NCBI GenBank assembly: GCA_963712175.1 | Contig: CAVQGZ010000009.1 | Coordinates: 112,829-176,828 of the forward strand | From: CAVQGZ01 sp963712175 | Lineage (GTDB): Bacteria; Actinomycetota; Actinomycetes; Jiangellales; Jiangellaceae | DNA length: 64,000 nt | Direction: 5' to 3' | In this document: positions 1-8,818 of the stretch, piece after piece | Numbering within the stretch: position 1 is the stretch's first letter | How the letters are laid out: every line of letters begins with the position of its first letter | The notes under the pieces: model-generated | The model's input: the letters and a program-made list of their open reading frames with translations, nothing else | What the model was told of the DNA's origin: nothing | Database searches by the model: none | Translations under genes and position numbers: made by a program

Positions 1-749
1 AGCCACGGCTCGTGCCGGGCGAGCGAGCGAGCCTCGCCGATCATCAGCGGCGCCAGACCCCCGGTCGCGATGACGGCCACGTCATCTGGGTCGTCGGCGA
101 GCTCTGCGGCCATGCGGGCGGCCATCCCGTCCACCTGGGCGGCGAACCCGTACAGCGCGCCGGACTGCAGCGCCTCGACGGTGTTCTTGCCGATCACCGA
201 GCGCGGCGGGCTCAGCTCCACCTTGCGCAGTTGCGCACCCCGAACCCCGAGTGCGTCCAGGGAGATGCCGATGCCCGGCGCGATGGCCCCCCCGACGTAG
301 GCACCGGCCGCGGAGACGGCGTCGAACGTCGTCGCGGTGCCGAAGTCCACCACGATGGCGGGCCCGCCGTAGAGGTGGACGGCGGCCAGGGAGTTGACGA
401 TGCGGTCGGTGCCGACCTCGCGGGGGTTGTCCACCAGCACCGGGATGCCCGTCCGGACACCTGGCTCGACAACGACCGTCGCGAGGTCGGCGAAGACCCG
501 GTCGGCCATGTCGCGCATCTCGCTGAGCACTGCCGGCACTGTCGAGCACATGGCCACGCCGTCGACCGCGTCCATGCTCACCCCACGGCTGCGCACGAGC
601 AGTCCGTCGAGCAGGACGGCCCACTCGTCGGCGGTGCGCTCGGAGTCCGTGGACACTCGCCAGTGCTCCACGACCTCGACGTCGTCGCCGGACTGCTCAA
701 GCAGCCCGAGCACCGTCTGCGTGTTCCCGACATCGATCGCCAGCAGCAC
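1..749 (-). CDS. coaX: Type III pantothenate kinase, C-terminus off the window
   Basis: CoaX phosphorylates pantothenate in the first step of coenzyme A synthesis, in the cytosol. The N-terminus reads AIDVGNTQTVLGLL, the phosphate-binding motif of the acetate/sugar kinase fold, and later DFGTATTFDAV and GGAIAPGIGISLDAL match the family. I chose the GTG at 747-749, which puts the nucleotide motif at residue 4 and lies 3 bases after the nadC stop. About 249 codons are visible of a usual 255-270, so only the extreme C-terminus is missing. It is the last visible gene of the panC-nadB-nadC-coaX run, joining CoA and NAD synthesis. Confidence 0.93.
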   Translation of the reverse strand, partial: MLLAIDVGNTQTVLGLLEQSGDDVEVVEHWRVSTDSERTADEWAVLLDGLLVRSRGVSMDAVDGVAMCSTVPAVLSEMRDMADRVFADLATVVVEPGVRTGIPVLVDNPREVGTDRIVNSLAAVHLYGGPAIVVDFGTATTFDAVSAAGAYVGGAIAPGIGISLDALGVRGAQLRKVELSPPRSVIGKNTVEALQSGALYGFAAQVDGMAARMAAELADDPDDVAVIATGGLAPLMIGEARSLARHEPW

Positions 750-752
750 GGC

Positions 753-1661
753 TCAGCCCTCCGAAGTTGTCGAAGCGAAGTCCAGGCCGATGTCGAGCAC
801 CGGCGCCGAATGGGTGAGGGCGCCGACCGCCAGGTAGTCCACCCCGGTGGCGGCCACCTCGGCAGCCGTGTCCAGCGAGAGGCCGCCACTGGCCTCGAGC
901 CGGGCCCGCCCGCCCACCTGATCGACGGCGGCAGCCAGCGTCGCCAGGTCGAAGTTGTCCAGAAGCACGAGTTCAGCGCCTGCGTCGACGACGGCCAGAG
1001 CGTCGGCGAGGGTGTCGACCTCGACCTCGACCTCGAGCTCTGGGTAGGCCCGGCGCACGCGCTCGAAGGCCTCGACGACGCCCCCGGCCGCAAGCACGTG
1101 GTTGTCCTTCACCAGGGCAGCGTCCGACAGCGCCATCCGGTGGTTCTGCCCGCCTCCGCACCGCACGGCGTACTTCTCCAGCGAGCGCAGCAGAGGGGTC
1201 GTCTTGCGGGTGTCGCGCACGGCCGCTCCTGACCCGTCCACCGCCTCGACCCACCTGCGGGTGAGCGTGGCGACCCCGGACAGGTGGCAGAGCAGGTTGA
1301 GCGCCGAGCGCTCGCCGAGCAGCAGGTCGCGTGCCCGGCCGCGCACCCGCAGCAGCGCCTCACCGGTCGCGACGCGAGCGCCGTCGGCGACCAGGTGCTC
1401 GGTGTCGACCGGGTGGCACGCCGCACGCGTCAGCACGAGCTCCGCCACGTCGAGACCGGCCACCACTCCCTGCGCCCGGCTCGTGAACGTCGCCACCGCG
1501 GTGGCCCCCTCGGGCACGGTGGCCACGCTCGTCACGTCGACACCGGCGGCGATGTCCTCAGCCAGCGTGGCGTCGACCAGGCGCACGATCGCCGAGGGGT
1601 CGAGTCCGGCGCGGGTGAGCCTGCGGGCGAGGTCGCTCGCCAGGGCGGGGTCGTCGCTCAT
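753..1661 (-). CDS. nadC: Nicotinate-nucleotide pyrophosphorylase (quinolinate phosphoribosyltransferase)
   Basis: Converts quinolinate and PRPP to nicotinate mononucleotide, with CO2 release, in de novo NAD synthesis. The 302-residue product has the family signatures: GERSALNLLCHLSGVAT, DTRKTTPLLRSLEKYAV, CGGGQNHRMALSDA and LVKDNH, and a C-terminal TIM-barrel end (LEASGGL, VDYLAVGALTH). The ATG at 1659-1661 overlaps the nadB stop as ATGA, so translation is probably coupled. nadA, the quinolinate synthase gene, is not in the window. Length and motifs are normal. Confidence 0.96.
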   Translation of the reverse strand: MSDDPALASDLARRLTRAGLDPSAIVRLVDATLAEDIAAGVDVTSVATVPEGATAVATFTSRAQGVVAGLDVAELVLTRAACHPVDTEHLVADGARVATGEALLRVRGRARDLLLGERSALNLLCHLSGVATLTRRWVEAVDGSGAAVRDTRKTTPLLRSLEKYAVRCGGGQNHRMALSDAALVKDNHVLAAGGVVEAFERVRRAYPELEVEVEVDTLADALAVVDAGAELVLLDNFDLATLAAAVDQVGGRARLEASGGLSLDTAAEVAATGVDYLAVGALTHSAPVLDIGLDFASTTSEG

Positions 1662-3334
1662 GCGTCCCCCAGAGGTCGAAAGGTCACCTCGAGTGTCCCC
1701 TCCGGCGAGCGCACCCCCACCAGGCGACCCCGCCATCTCGCGTCGTCGGTCTCGGGGTGGTCCGTGCGCCAGTGCCCGCCACGCGTCTCCTCGCGGATGG
1801 CGGCCACCGCCGTGAGAGCCGAGGCCACGTCGTGAAGGTTGGAGGCCTCCCACGCTTCGGTGGAGACGGCGGGATCCGCGCCCTGCCCCCTCAGCGACCG
1901 CAGCGCACCAGCCGCTCGAGCCAACCCGTCGGCGTCGCGGGTGACGCCGACGCCTGCCGTCATCGTCTGCTGGATGGACGGTCGGCTGGCGGCGGGGACC
2001 AGCGATGCCGGCTCCCGGGGCAGCGGGTCGCCAGGCCGAGGAAGGCCGTGCGCCGTGAGGTAGTCCACGATCCGGTATCCCCACACGAGCCCCTCGAGCA
2101 GGGAGTTCGAGGCGAGACGGTTCGCTCCGTGCACTCCGGTGCTCGACACCTCGCCACAGGCCATGAGCCCCGGCACGCTGCTGCGACCCCAGGTGTCCAC
2201 CATCACCCCGCCGGAGGCGTAGTGCTGCGCCGGAGCGACCGGCACCAGGTCCGTCACCGGGTCGATCCCGTGCTCGCGACAGCTGGCCAGGATCGACGGG
2301 AAGCGCTGCTCGAGAAGCTGGGCACCCAGGTGGCGGGCGTCGAGGTAGACGTGGTCGGTGCCGGCGGCTCGCATCACGTCCACGGCCGCCGAGGCCACCT
2401 TGTCGCGCGGGGCGAGCTCGGCCAGCCGGTGACGCTCGAGCATGAAGCGCCGGCCCTCGTCGTCCAGCAGCACCGCCCCCTCGCCGCGGACCGCCTCGGA
2501 GATGAGCGGCTGCTGCCCCGTCGAGTCAGCCCCCAGCCAGAGGACCGTGGGATGGAACTGGACGAACTCGAGGTCGGCGACCTCTGCGCCCGCCCGCAGG
2601 GCGGCAGCCACGCCGTCCCCGGTCGCGACGGCGGGGTTCGTCGTGGCGCTGTAGACCTGGCCGAGCCCCCCAGTCGCCAGGACGACAACCCGACCCATGG
2701 CTGCGCCGACACCGTCTCGCGTCCCCTCGCCGATGACATGCAGGGTCACGCCGCACGCGGCACCGGCGGAGTCGGTCAACAGGTCGATGACCAGCGCGTG
2801 CTCGATGACTTCGATGCGCGGGTCGACCTGGACTGCTGCCAGCTGGGCGATGAGCGCGCGAGAGATCTCCCGCCCGGTCGCGTCACCCCCAGCGTGGGCG
2901 ATGCGGTCGCGCAGGTGGCCACCCTCCCGGGTCAGCGCGAACTCGCCGGTGGGGGTGCGCTCGAACTCGGTGCCGAGGGCAACCAGCTCGCGGATGCGCC
3001 GGGGCCCCTCGGTGACCAGGACCCGTACGGCCTCGGCGTCGCAGAGGCCTCCGCCGGCGGCGAGCGTGTCGGCAAGGTGCTCGGCCGGGGAGTCGTCGGG
3101 GTCCAGGGCTGCAGCAATCCCGCCTTGCGCCCACGACGTGGCGCCTGCGTCCAGGTGGGTCTTGGTCACCAGCAGAACGCGCCCGAGCCTGCGGGCGGCC
3201 AGGGCAGCCGTGAGCCCGGCGATGCCGCTCCCGATGACGATCACGTCCGCCTCGATCGTCCAGCCGGGTGCGGGAGCCGCCAGCGCCGACGGCACCGCGG
3301 GTCCTGAGCCGTAGCGGCGTCCAGGCTGCGCCAT
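1658..3334 (-). CDS. nadB: L-aspartate oxidase
   Basis: FAD-dependent oxidation of L-aspartate to iminoaspartate, the first step of de novo NAD synthesis. The protein (558 aa) carries the dinucleotide motif VIGSGIAGLTAALAA near residue 35, TSWAQGGIAAALDPDDS, FVQFHPTVLW, and the active-site segment SSTGVHGANRLASNSLLE, followed by a helical C-terminal domain of succinate dehydrogenase flavoprotein type. The ATG at 3332-3334 shares one base with the panC stop (TGATG). The reading frame stays open upstream into the panC region only because of the panC frameshift; it is not a real PanC-NadB fusion. Confidence 0.95.
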   Translation of the reverse strand: MAQPGRRYGSGPAVPSALAAPAPGWTIEADVIVIGSGIAGLTAALAARRLGRVLLVTKTHLDAGATSWAQGGIAAALDPDDSPAEHLADTLAAGGGLCDAEAVRVLVTEGPRRIRELVALGTEFERTPTGEFALTREGGHLRDRIAHAGGDATGREISRALIAQLAAVQVDPRIEVIEHALVIDLLTDSAGAACGVTLHVIGEGTRDGVGAAMGRVVVLATGGLGQVYSATTNPAVATGDGVAAALRAGAEVADLEFVQFHPTVLWLGADSTGQQPLISEAVRGEGAVLLDDEGRRFMLERHRLAELAPRDKVASAAVDVMRAAGTDHVYLDARHLGAQLLEQRFPSILASCREHGIDPVTDLVPVAPAQHYASGGVMVDTWGRSSVPGLMACGEVSSTGVHGANRLASNSLLEGLVWGYRIVDYLTAHGLPRPGDPLPREPASLVPAASRPSIQQTMTAGVGVTRDADGLARAAGALRSLRGQGADPAVSTEAWEASNLHDVASALTAVAAIREETRGGHWRTDHPETDDARWRGRLVGVRSPEGTLEVTFRPLGDA

Positions 3335-4180
3335 CACGACGGCCCAACCGTGAGCGGCACGTTGTCGAGCAGACGCGTCCCGCCCACCGCGGCAGCCACG
3401 AGCAGGCGGGCTGTGCCCTGGTCCGGGGGGGCACCGAGGTCGGGATCGGTCGCCACCAGGTAGTCCACGCGGGCCCCGGGCTCCTCGGCCAGGGCGGCAC
3501 CTGCGGCAGCGAGCGCGCTGCCCACCCCGTCCTGGGCGGCATCCTGGCCGGCCCGCAATGCTCGCGACAGCACGCCGGCCTGCCGTCGCTGCTGGGCGCT
3601 CAAGTAGGCGTTGCGGCTGGACATGGCCAGCCCGTCCGGCTCGCGAACGGTCGGGCAGCCCGACGACCTCGACGCCGAGCTCGAGCTCGCGGCACATGCG
3701 TCGCACCAGCACGAGCTGCTGATAGTCCTTCTCGCCGAAGACCGTGACCGACGGAACGACCAGATTCAGCAGCTTGGCCACGATGGTGAGGACACCGCGG
3801 AAATGCGTCGGCCGCACCGCCCCCTCGAGGATCGTCCCCAGCTCACCCGGGTCGATCGTGATCGTGGGTGGACCGTCGGGGTAGATCTCTTCGGCGCTGG
3901 GGGCGAAGACGACATCCACGCCCGCCTGCTCCGCGGCCGCCACGTCGGCGTCGAGCGTGCGCGGGTAGTGCGAGAGATCCTCCCCCGCACCGAACTGCAG
4001 CGGATTGACGAACACCGTCACCACAACCGTTCCGCGGGGGCCGACGAGCCGCCGCGCCTCGGCGGCCAGAGCAAGGTGTCCCTCGTGCAGCGCACCCATC
4101 GTCAGCACAGCCGCCACCTCGGAGTCCGGCAGCGACCGGCGGTGGTCGTGGAGGTCGTCGCGGGTCGTCAGGAGCCGCAT
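3334..4180 (-). CDS. panC: Pantothenate synthetase, interrupted by a +1 frameshift
   Basis: Condenses pantoate and beta-alanine with ATP to give pantothenate. From the ATG at 4178-4180 the N-terminal half reads normally: TMGALHEGHLALA (HIGH-type motif), FVNPLQFGAGEDL, YPRTLDADVAAAE and VFGEKDYQQLVLVRRM. After VEVVGLP the frame is lost and the rest (MSSRNAYLSAQQRR to DNVPLTVGPS) continues in another frame. One extra base near 3652 (minus-strand CCC-G-ACC) explains this; removing it restores VGLPTVREPDGLAMSSRN and a normal length of about 281 residues. The KMSKS-like MSSRN segment lies after the shift. I see this as a likely sequence error, since the downstream half has kept full family conservation. 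Confidence 0.88.
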
Positions 4181-4202
4181 GTGCAAGCCACCCCAGGCCC
4201 GA

Positions 4203-5120
4203 TCAGGCGTCGGCCGGCTGCACCGCGTCCGGATCGGCGAGCGCGTCCAGCAACCCGGCGGCGTCCGCCGATCGCAGGCGACCGTCGGCCACGGCTCGTG
4301 CGGCCGTGTGCCGGGCCAGCGCGCCGTAGAGGTCGACGCTGTCCGGGGCGGCGGCCGCGATCGTTCGCAGGTGGGCGGCCACGGTGCCGGCGTCGCCACG
4401 GGCGACCGGCCCGGTGAGCGCGGCACCCCCGTGGGCGAGGGCGTTGTCGAGTGCTGCCTGCAGCAGGGGTCGAAGCGTTCCCGCCGGGTCCTCGACTCCA
4501 GCCCGTGCCAGCAGGTCGAGGGCATCGGCAACCAGGGTGACCAGGTGGTTCGCGCCGTGCGCGAGCGCGGCGTGGTAGAGGTCGCGGTCAGCCTCATCGA
4601 CGTGCACGGGGACTCCACCGAGCTCGGCCACGAGCTCGTCGGCCAGGCCCACGTGCTGTGCTGCTGCGGTGACCCCGAACCGGGCGCCGTCGAGGCGCTC
4701 CAGGTCCAGCGCCGTTCCGGTGAAGGTCATCGCCGGGTGCACGGCCATCGTGATGGCGCCCGCGGCAGCCGCGGGGCGCAGGACGGCGACGCCGTGGCGG
4801 CCACTGGTGTGGGCGACGACCTGGCCGGCGTGAAAACCGGTGCTTCGGGCGACGCCCTGCACCAGCCCGGGCAGGGTGTCGTCAGGGACGGCCAGCAGCA
4901 CCAGGTCTGCCTGCTCCACCACCTTCGACACCGGGGCAAGGGGCACCCCCGGGAGCAGCTCGGCGGCACGTGCCCGACTGGCGTCGGACAGGCCGTGGGC
5001 GGCAACGATGGTGTGCCCCTGGCGACGCAGCGCCGTAGCGAGGACGGCGCCGACTCGACCGGCTCCGACAACTCCCACGCGCCACGGCGAGGGAGGGCAT
5101 GCTTGCCCAGACGAGGTCAT
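4203..5120 (-). CDS. Rossmann-fold DUF2520 protein
   Basis: A 305-residue protein of the Rossmann-like/DUF2520 family, distantly related to ProC and NAD(P)-dependent hydroxyacid dehydrogenases. The N-terminus has VGVVGAGRVGAVLATAL, a clear dinucleotide-binding loop, and later VLLAVPDDTLPGLV, AHTSGRHGV and AVHPAMTFTG. The C-terminal half is helical. The substrate is not known. In many actinobacteria it lies directly upstream of panC, as here (22 bases), which suggests a link to pantothenate supply. I chose the ATG at 5118-5120; an in-frame start at 5207 adds 29 residues with no family similarity and would overlap the preceding stop. Confidence 0.85.
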   Translation of the reverse strand: MTSSGQACPPSPWRVGVVGAGRVGAVLATALRRQGHTIVAAHGLSDASRARAAELLPGVPLAPVSKVVEQADLVLLAVPDDTLPGLVQGVARSTGFHAGQVVAHTSGRHGVAVLRPAAAAGAITMAVHPAMTFTGTALDLERLDGARFGVTAAAQHVGLADELVAELGGVPVHVDEADRDLYHAALAHGANHLVTLVADALDLLARAGVEDPAGTLRPLLQAALDNALAHGGAALTGPVARGDAGTVAAHLRTIAAAAPDSVDLYGALARHTAARAVADGRLRSADAAGLLDALADPDAVQPADA

Positions 5121-5203
5121 TGAATCCAGCCCTTCGCTCCAGTCCAGTGCGGTACCGGTCGGTGTGCTGACCCATGAGAAGACTACCCGGGCGGCGGGGC
5201 CCG

Positions 5204-6634
5204 TCAAACCGGATCGTCGGTGCCGTCCTGCGCATCAGGCGCACGCCGATCGGAGGACATCCATCTCTCCGGCCCTGCCCCGGCCCGCGCCGAGCGAGCC
5301 CGCTCGGCCTGCCGGTCGAGCACGGCCCGGGCGGTGCCGGCGTCCTGGTGAAGGCCTTCGACGCTGACCGGGCCCGGGGCGACGTCCACGCGCACTGTCG
5401 CGACATCCAGCCGACGCTGCCAGGGCCCCTGGGTGAGGTGGACGCTCTGGGTGCGGGCGTGCGGGACGACGGCGAGCCGCCGTACCAGGCGTCCGCGACG
5501 GGTGGCGAAGGCACGGTCGTTGGCCCCCACGGCGAGCCGGCGCCACTGGATCGGAGCGCGCCAGCGGACGCGGGCAGGGGCCTCGGTCCAGGTGAGGTCG
5601 GACACCCCGAGACCGGGAAGCACCCGTTCGACGACCGCCTCGGCGACCTCGCGCGGTGCCACCGGGAGCAGGGTGCCGGCTGAGCCGCCCTGCTGGTTGT
5701 CCTCGCCGCTGCTGGTACCGGCGACCGTGATCTGAACGCGTACCCAGTCCCGCGAGCGCCATAGCAGCGGCTGGGAGTACTCGACCGCGTGCACTCGGCC
5801 CGGTGGGACCGTCTGGGCCTGGGTCGACGTCAGGCCACTACGAAGCCGGAGACCGTCGGGGGACTCGGCCACAGTGAACCCGAAGAAGCGGACGAACTGT
5901 CCGAAGGCGGCGAAGATCGGGACGCCCCCCGTGAGCAGCAGACCGAGCAGGCCGACGGCGCCCTCGGACACGACCAGGATGACGACGATGCCGATGGTGG
6001 CGACCACACCGACCAGCGTCGTCGACGAGAGCAGCAACGAGACGACGAGATCCTTCGGCGGAACGCTGACGATCACGTTCTGCGGTGCGGTGCCGACGTC
6101 GGGTCGCAGGCCCGCGGCGCGGGCAAGGATCTCGGCGCGGAAGGCCTGGGCGTCGGCGTAGGTGAGGTACTGCAGGGTGACCCGGGAGTCCCCGGCTCCG
6201 GCGACCTCGACCTTGACCTCGGCCATCCCGACGACCCTGGCGAGCAGTGGTTGGTTGACGTCGACAGCCTGCAGTCGTGACAGCGCCAGCCGGCGCTGCT
6301 GCCTGGTGAAGATGCCGGAATCGACCCGCAGGTCCCCGGTGTCGTCGAAGTAGTACGTGAGCCGCGTCCACGAGAGGTAGGCGAACCCGGCGATGACGAC
6401 CGCCAGAACGCCGAGAAGTGCAAAACCACCCAGGACGACGAGCACCCAGCTGACGGTGACGTCGCCGAGCCAGTCGCCGGCCCCTGACTGTGCGACCATC
6501 ACGATCCCCACGCCGATCAGTGCGGGAATCGATCTCAGAACCGTGACCAGCACCGTGAGCGGGTGCGTGTGGCGGGGCGCGGTCCCGCGGGGCGTCTCGG
6601 CCGGCGCTACGTCCGGTGCCGGAACCTCGGTCAC
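5204..6634 (-). CDS. Membrane protein with bacterial PH (bPH2) domains, YdbT-like
   Basis: A 476-residue membrane protein of the bPH2/YdbT type. Residues about 25-90 hold two hydrophobic helices, followed by a PH-like stretch (YYFDDTGDLRVDSGIFTRQQRRLALSRLQAVDVNQPLL). A second transmembrane pair lies around 205-250, then two more PH-like modules (DGLRLRSGLTSTQAQTV; AFATRRGRLVRRLAVVP). The conserved arginine-rich R-R-x-L-A-L-x-R-L-Q-A-V-D motif is typical. The function is unclear; in Bacillus such pairs have been linked to resistance to certain antimicrobial peptides. It overlaps the next, smaller bPH2 gene by ATGA, so the pair is surely co-translated. Confidence 0.85.
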   Translation of the reverse strand: MTEVPAPDVAPAETPRGTAPRHTHPLTVLVTVLRSIPALIGVGIVMVAQSGAGDWLGDVTVSWVLVVLGGFALLGVLAVVIAGFAYLSWTRLTYYFDDTGDLRVDSGIFTRQQRRLALSRLQAVDVNQPLLARVVGMAEVKVEVAGAGDSRVTLQYLTYADAQAFRAEILARAAGLRPDVGTAPQNVIVSVPPKDLVVSLLLSSTTLVGVVATIGIVVILVVSEGAVGLLGLLLTGGVPIFAAFGQFVRFFGFTVAESPDGLRLRSGLTSTQAQTVPPGRVHAVEYSQPLLWRSRDWVRVQITVAGTSSGEDNQQGGSAGTLLPVAPREVAEAVVERVLPGLGVSDLTWTEAPARVRWRAPIQWRRLAVGANDRAFATRRGRLVRRLAVVPHARTQSVHLTQGPWQRRLDVATVRVDVAPGPVSVEGLHQDAGTARAVLDRQAERARSARAGAGPERWMSSDRRAPDAQDGTDDPV

Positions 6635-7155
6635 AGCCCGGACGACCTCTCCTCGCCCACCGCGCTCAGGCGGTCGCGCAGCGCCGACGCCTCATCCGGC
6701 GGCAGCCCGGGGATCGCGGCGTCCGACGTCGCGGCGGCGGTGTGGAGCTGGACGGTCGTGATACCGAGCGACCTGTCGATGGGACCCGCCGTCACGTCCA
6801 CGAGCTGCATGCGGCCGTACGGCACGATGACCAGACGGCGGAACAGGATGCCGCTGGTCACCAGCAGGTCGTCCGCACGCTCGCAGTAGCCGTACGAGCG
6901 CACCCGTCGCCCGATGAGCCACCAGGCCCATCCGAACACCACGAGCCCGACGACCGCCACGAGCGCGGGAACCCAGCCCGGGGCCGGGGACACCCCGGTG
7001 ATGGCGACGATGACCCCGACGATCGGAACAAGCACGATGGCAAGAACCAGCCGCCGAGCCGTGATCAGCTTCGGTGAGACCCGGACCCAGTCCTCGGCCG
7101 GGGGGGCAAAGACCCCGTCGACCGCGCTCAGAGCAGGCCCTCGGCCTCGAGCCAC
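6631..7155 (-). CDS. Small bPH2-domain membrane protein, YdbS-like
   Basis: A 174-residue partner of the larger PH-domain protein. It has an N-terminal region with WVRVSPKLITARRL, two hydrophobic helices (about residues 33-53 and 60-80), then a single PH-like domain containing SGILFRRLVIVPYGRMQLVDVTAGPIDRSLGI. The order short-then-long bPH2 gene with ATGA overlap is the usual arrangement for this pair. The chosen start at 7155 overlaps the end of the substrate-binding protein gene by 28 bases, so the pair may be transcribed with the osmoprotectant transporter. I found no better in-frame start. Confidence 0.84.
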   Translation of the reverse strand: MARGRGPALSAVDGVFAPPAEDWVRVSPKLITARRLVLAIVLVPIVGVIVAITGVSPAPGWVPALVAVVGLVVFGWAWWLIGRRVRSYGYCERADDLLVTSGILFRRLVIVPYGRMQLVDVTAGPIDRSLGITTVQLHTAAATSDAAIPGLPPDEASALRDRLSAVGEERSSGL

Positions 7156-8072
7156 TCGGTCGCGACGTCGTCGGACTCGCGCTTCTCGATGTCGGTCTCC
7201 ACGTTCCAGGCCACCAGGTCGTCGGTCGTGATCTGGGCGCTCAGCTCGTTGAGGTCGCTCGCGAGCTGGTCCCCGTAGGCGTCGAGAACCTCGGTTCGGA
7301 TGATCGGAGCGATGTTGTCAGCGGAGAACAGCATCTTGTCGTCGGCGAGCACCTTGAAGCCCTCGGTCTCGATCTCCGGGGCCGTGGTGTTCCAGATGAC
7401 AGCGTCGACCTCTTCGGCCGCAAGCGCCGTGCCGAGCACCTGACCGAACTCGAGGGTGACCGTGTCGGCGAACTCGATGCCGTAGATCTCGGGGTCGGTC
7501 AGCCCGATGTAGCACTGGGGCCTCTCGAAGCACTGCGCCGAGGCACCGAGGACCAGCCCGGCATCGGCGGTGTCGGAGATGGCCGTGGCGTCTTCGTCGC
7601 CACGAACCACGAAGGCGTTGCCGTCCACAGCTGGGCTGTAGTCGAGCAACGTGGCGCCGATCCCCTCGTAGAACGGAACGAGGTTGGCCGACACCTCCGC
7701 AGGATCGGCTGATGCCTCGGCGTCAGGGACGAGCTGCGCCTGGGCACTGCCGAGGTAGTCGACGATGAGGTCGAGCTCGGCGGTCTCGATGCCGGTGACG
7801 GCCTCTTCACGGAAGCCGGCCTCGGTCAGGATCTCGACGTCATAGCCCTTCCCCTCCAGGTACTGCCCGTAGACCTCGGCGATGGTCACCGACTCGCTGA
7901 AGGCCTGGCCGCGCACCTTGATGGCCGGGCCGTCCGGAGCAGCGGCCTCGGACTCCGTGGCATCGGAGGTGGCCGAGGCGTCATCTGTGGTGTCCTCGCC
8001 GCTACCACAGGCAGCAGCGACAAGGCCGAGCAGCGCGACAGGCAGCAGGAAGCGGGCGGAACGCGTGGTCAT
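7128..8072 (-). CDS. Osmoprotectant ABC transporter substrate-binding lipoprotein (OpuAC type)
   Basis: A 314-residue lipoprotein that binds glycine betaine, choline or a related quaternary amine outside the cell. It starts with a signal peptide and lipobox (LVAAACGS), followed by a Ser/Thr/Asp-rich linker, then the OpuAC-type domain: VRGQAFSESVTIAEVYGQYL, GFREEAVTGIETAELDLIVDY, NAFVVR, PEIYGIEFADTV. It is the last gene of the operon ATPase-permease-permease-binding protein. Which solute it carries cannot be read from the sequence. Confidence 0.9.
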   Translation of the reverse strand: MTTRSARFLLPVALLGLVAAACGSGEDTTDDASATSDATESEAAAPDGPAIKVRGQAFSESVTIAEVYGQYLEGKGYDVEILTEAGFREEAVTGIETAELDLIVDYLGSAQAQLVPDAEASADPAEVSANLVPFYEGIGATLLDYSPAVDGNAFVVRGDEDATAISDTADAGLVLGASAQCFERPQCYIGLTDPEIYGIEFADTVTLEFGQVLGTALAAEEVDAVIWNTTAPEIETEGFKVLADDKMLFSADNIAPIIRTEVLDAYGDQLASDLNELSAQITTDDLVAWNVETDIEKRESDDVATEWLEAEGLL

Positions 8073-8092
8073 CTAGGGAACCTCTCCATGTC

Positions 8093-8818
8093 CTAGCGGG
8101 CGCGGGTCGTCTTGAGCCTGCGGACGCCCTCCGGGAGGACCGTCCGTTCCAGCAGCCCGAAGGCCAGGCCCGTTGCCGCAGCAAGCGTAGCGACAAGAAT
8201 GGCGCCCCCGATGAGCAGCGTGTCGTTGTTCTGCCCGAGCCCGTCACGGACGTAGCGACCCATGCCGTCGCCGCCCAGGAAGGCCCGGATGGGTTCGGTG
8301 GCCACAACCTGGACCGCCGAGACCCGGATGCCGGCGAAGATGAGTGTCGTGGCGAGGGCCAGCTCGACCTCGACCAGAACTCGCCGCTCGCTGAAGCCCA
8401 TCGCGCGGGCAGCGTCGACGGCGCCGGGGGCGACGCTGCGGACGGCGGTGTAGGTGTTGAGGTAGATCGGCGGCAGCGCGAGGAGGAGCAGTGCGACGAA
8501 GATCGGCCACGGCTCGAATCCCCACCCGTTGATCAACGAGACCGGGACGAGCAGCCCAGCGATCGCGAAGGTCGGGACGGCTCGGCTGAGCGTGACCATC
8601 CAGGTCACGCCGATCTCACCTCGACGGTTGTGCGCCAACCAGGCCGCCAGCGGGACGGCAACGACCGTCGCCACCGCGACCACGATGGCGCACAGCAGGA
8701 CGGTCTCCTGCAGCGATGCCCAGATGCCGTCCGGGCCGGTCCAGGTGGCGGGATCGGACAGCCACTCCCACAGGGTGATGTCGCGTGGCACGGCTGCCTG
8801 GCTGCTCGGCCCGATCAC
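8093..8818 (-). CDS. Osmoprotectant ABC transporter permease
   Basis: A 241-residue inner-membrane permease of the OpuB/ProW type with about five or six transmembrane helices. The EAA-like loop that contacts the ATPase is visible in GAVDAARAMGFSERRVLVEVEL. VKTT-type and VPTFAIAGLLVPVSLINGWG segments are typical of the family. It overlaps the first permease gene by four bases (8815-8818), so both subunits are translated together and probably form the heterodimeric pore. Confidence 0.9.
   Translation of the reverse strand: MIGPSSQAAVPRDITLWEWLSDPATWTGPDGIWASLQETVLLCAIVVAVATVVAVPLAAWLAHNRRGEIGVTWMVTLSRAVPTFAIAGLLVPVSLINGWGFEPWPIFVALLLLALPPIYLNTYTAVRSVAPGAVDAARAMGFSERRVLVEVELALATTLIFAGIRVSAVQVVATEPIRAFLGGDGMGRYVRDGLGQNNDTLLIGGAILVATLAAATGLAFGLLERTVLPEGVRRLKTTRAR

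Noticed and set aside
1658..4618. A 986-residue frame that looks like a PanC-NadB fusion
   Set aside because: It exists only because an extra base in panC shifts into the nadB frame. The nadB start at 3334 and normal panC motifs in two frames show two genes.
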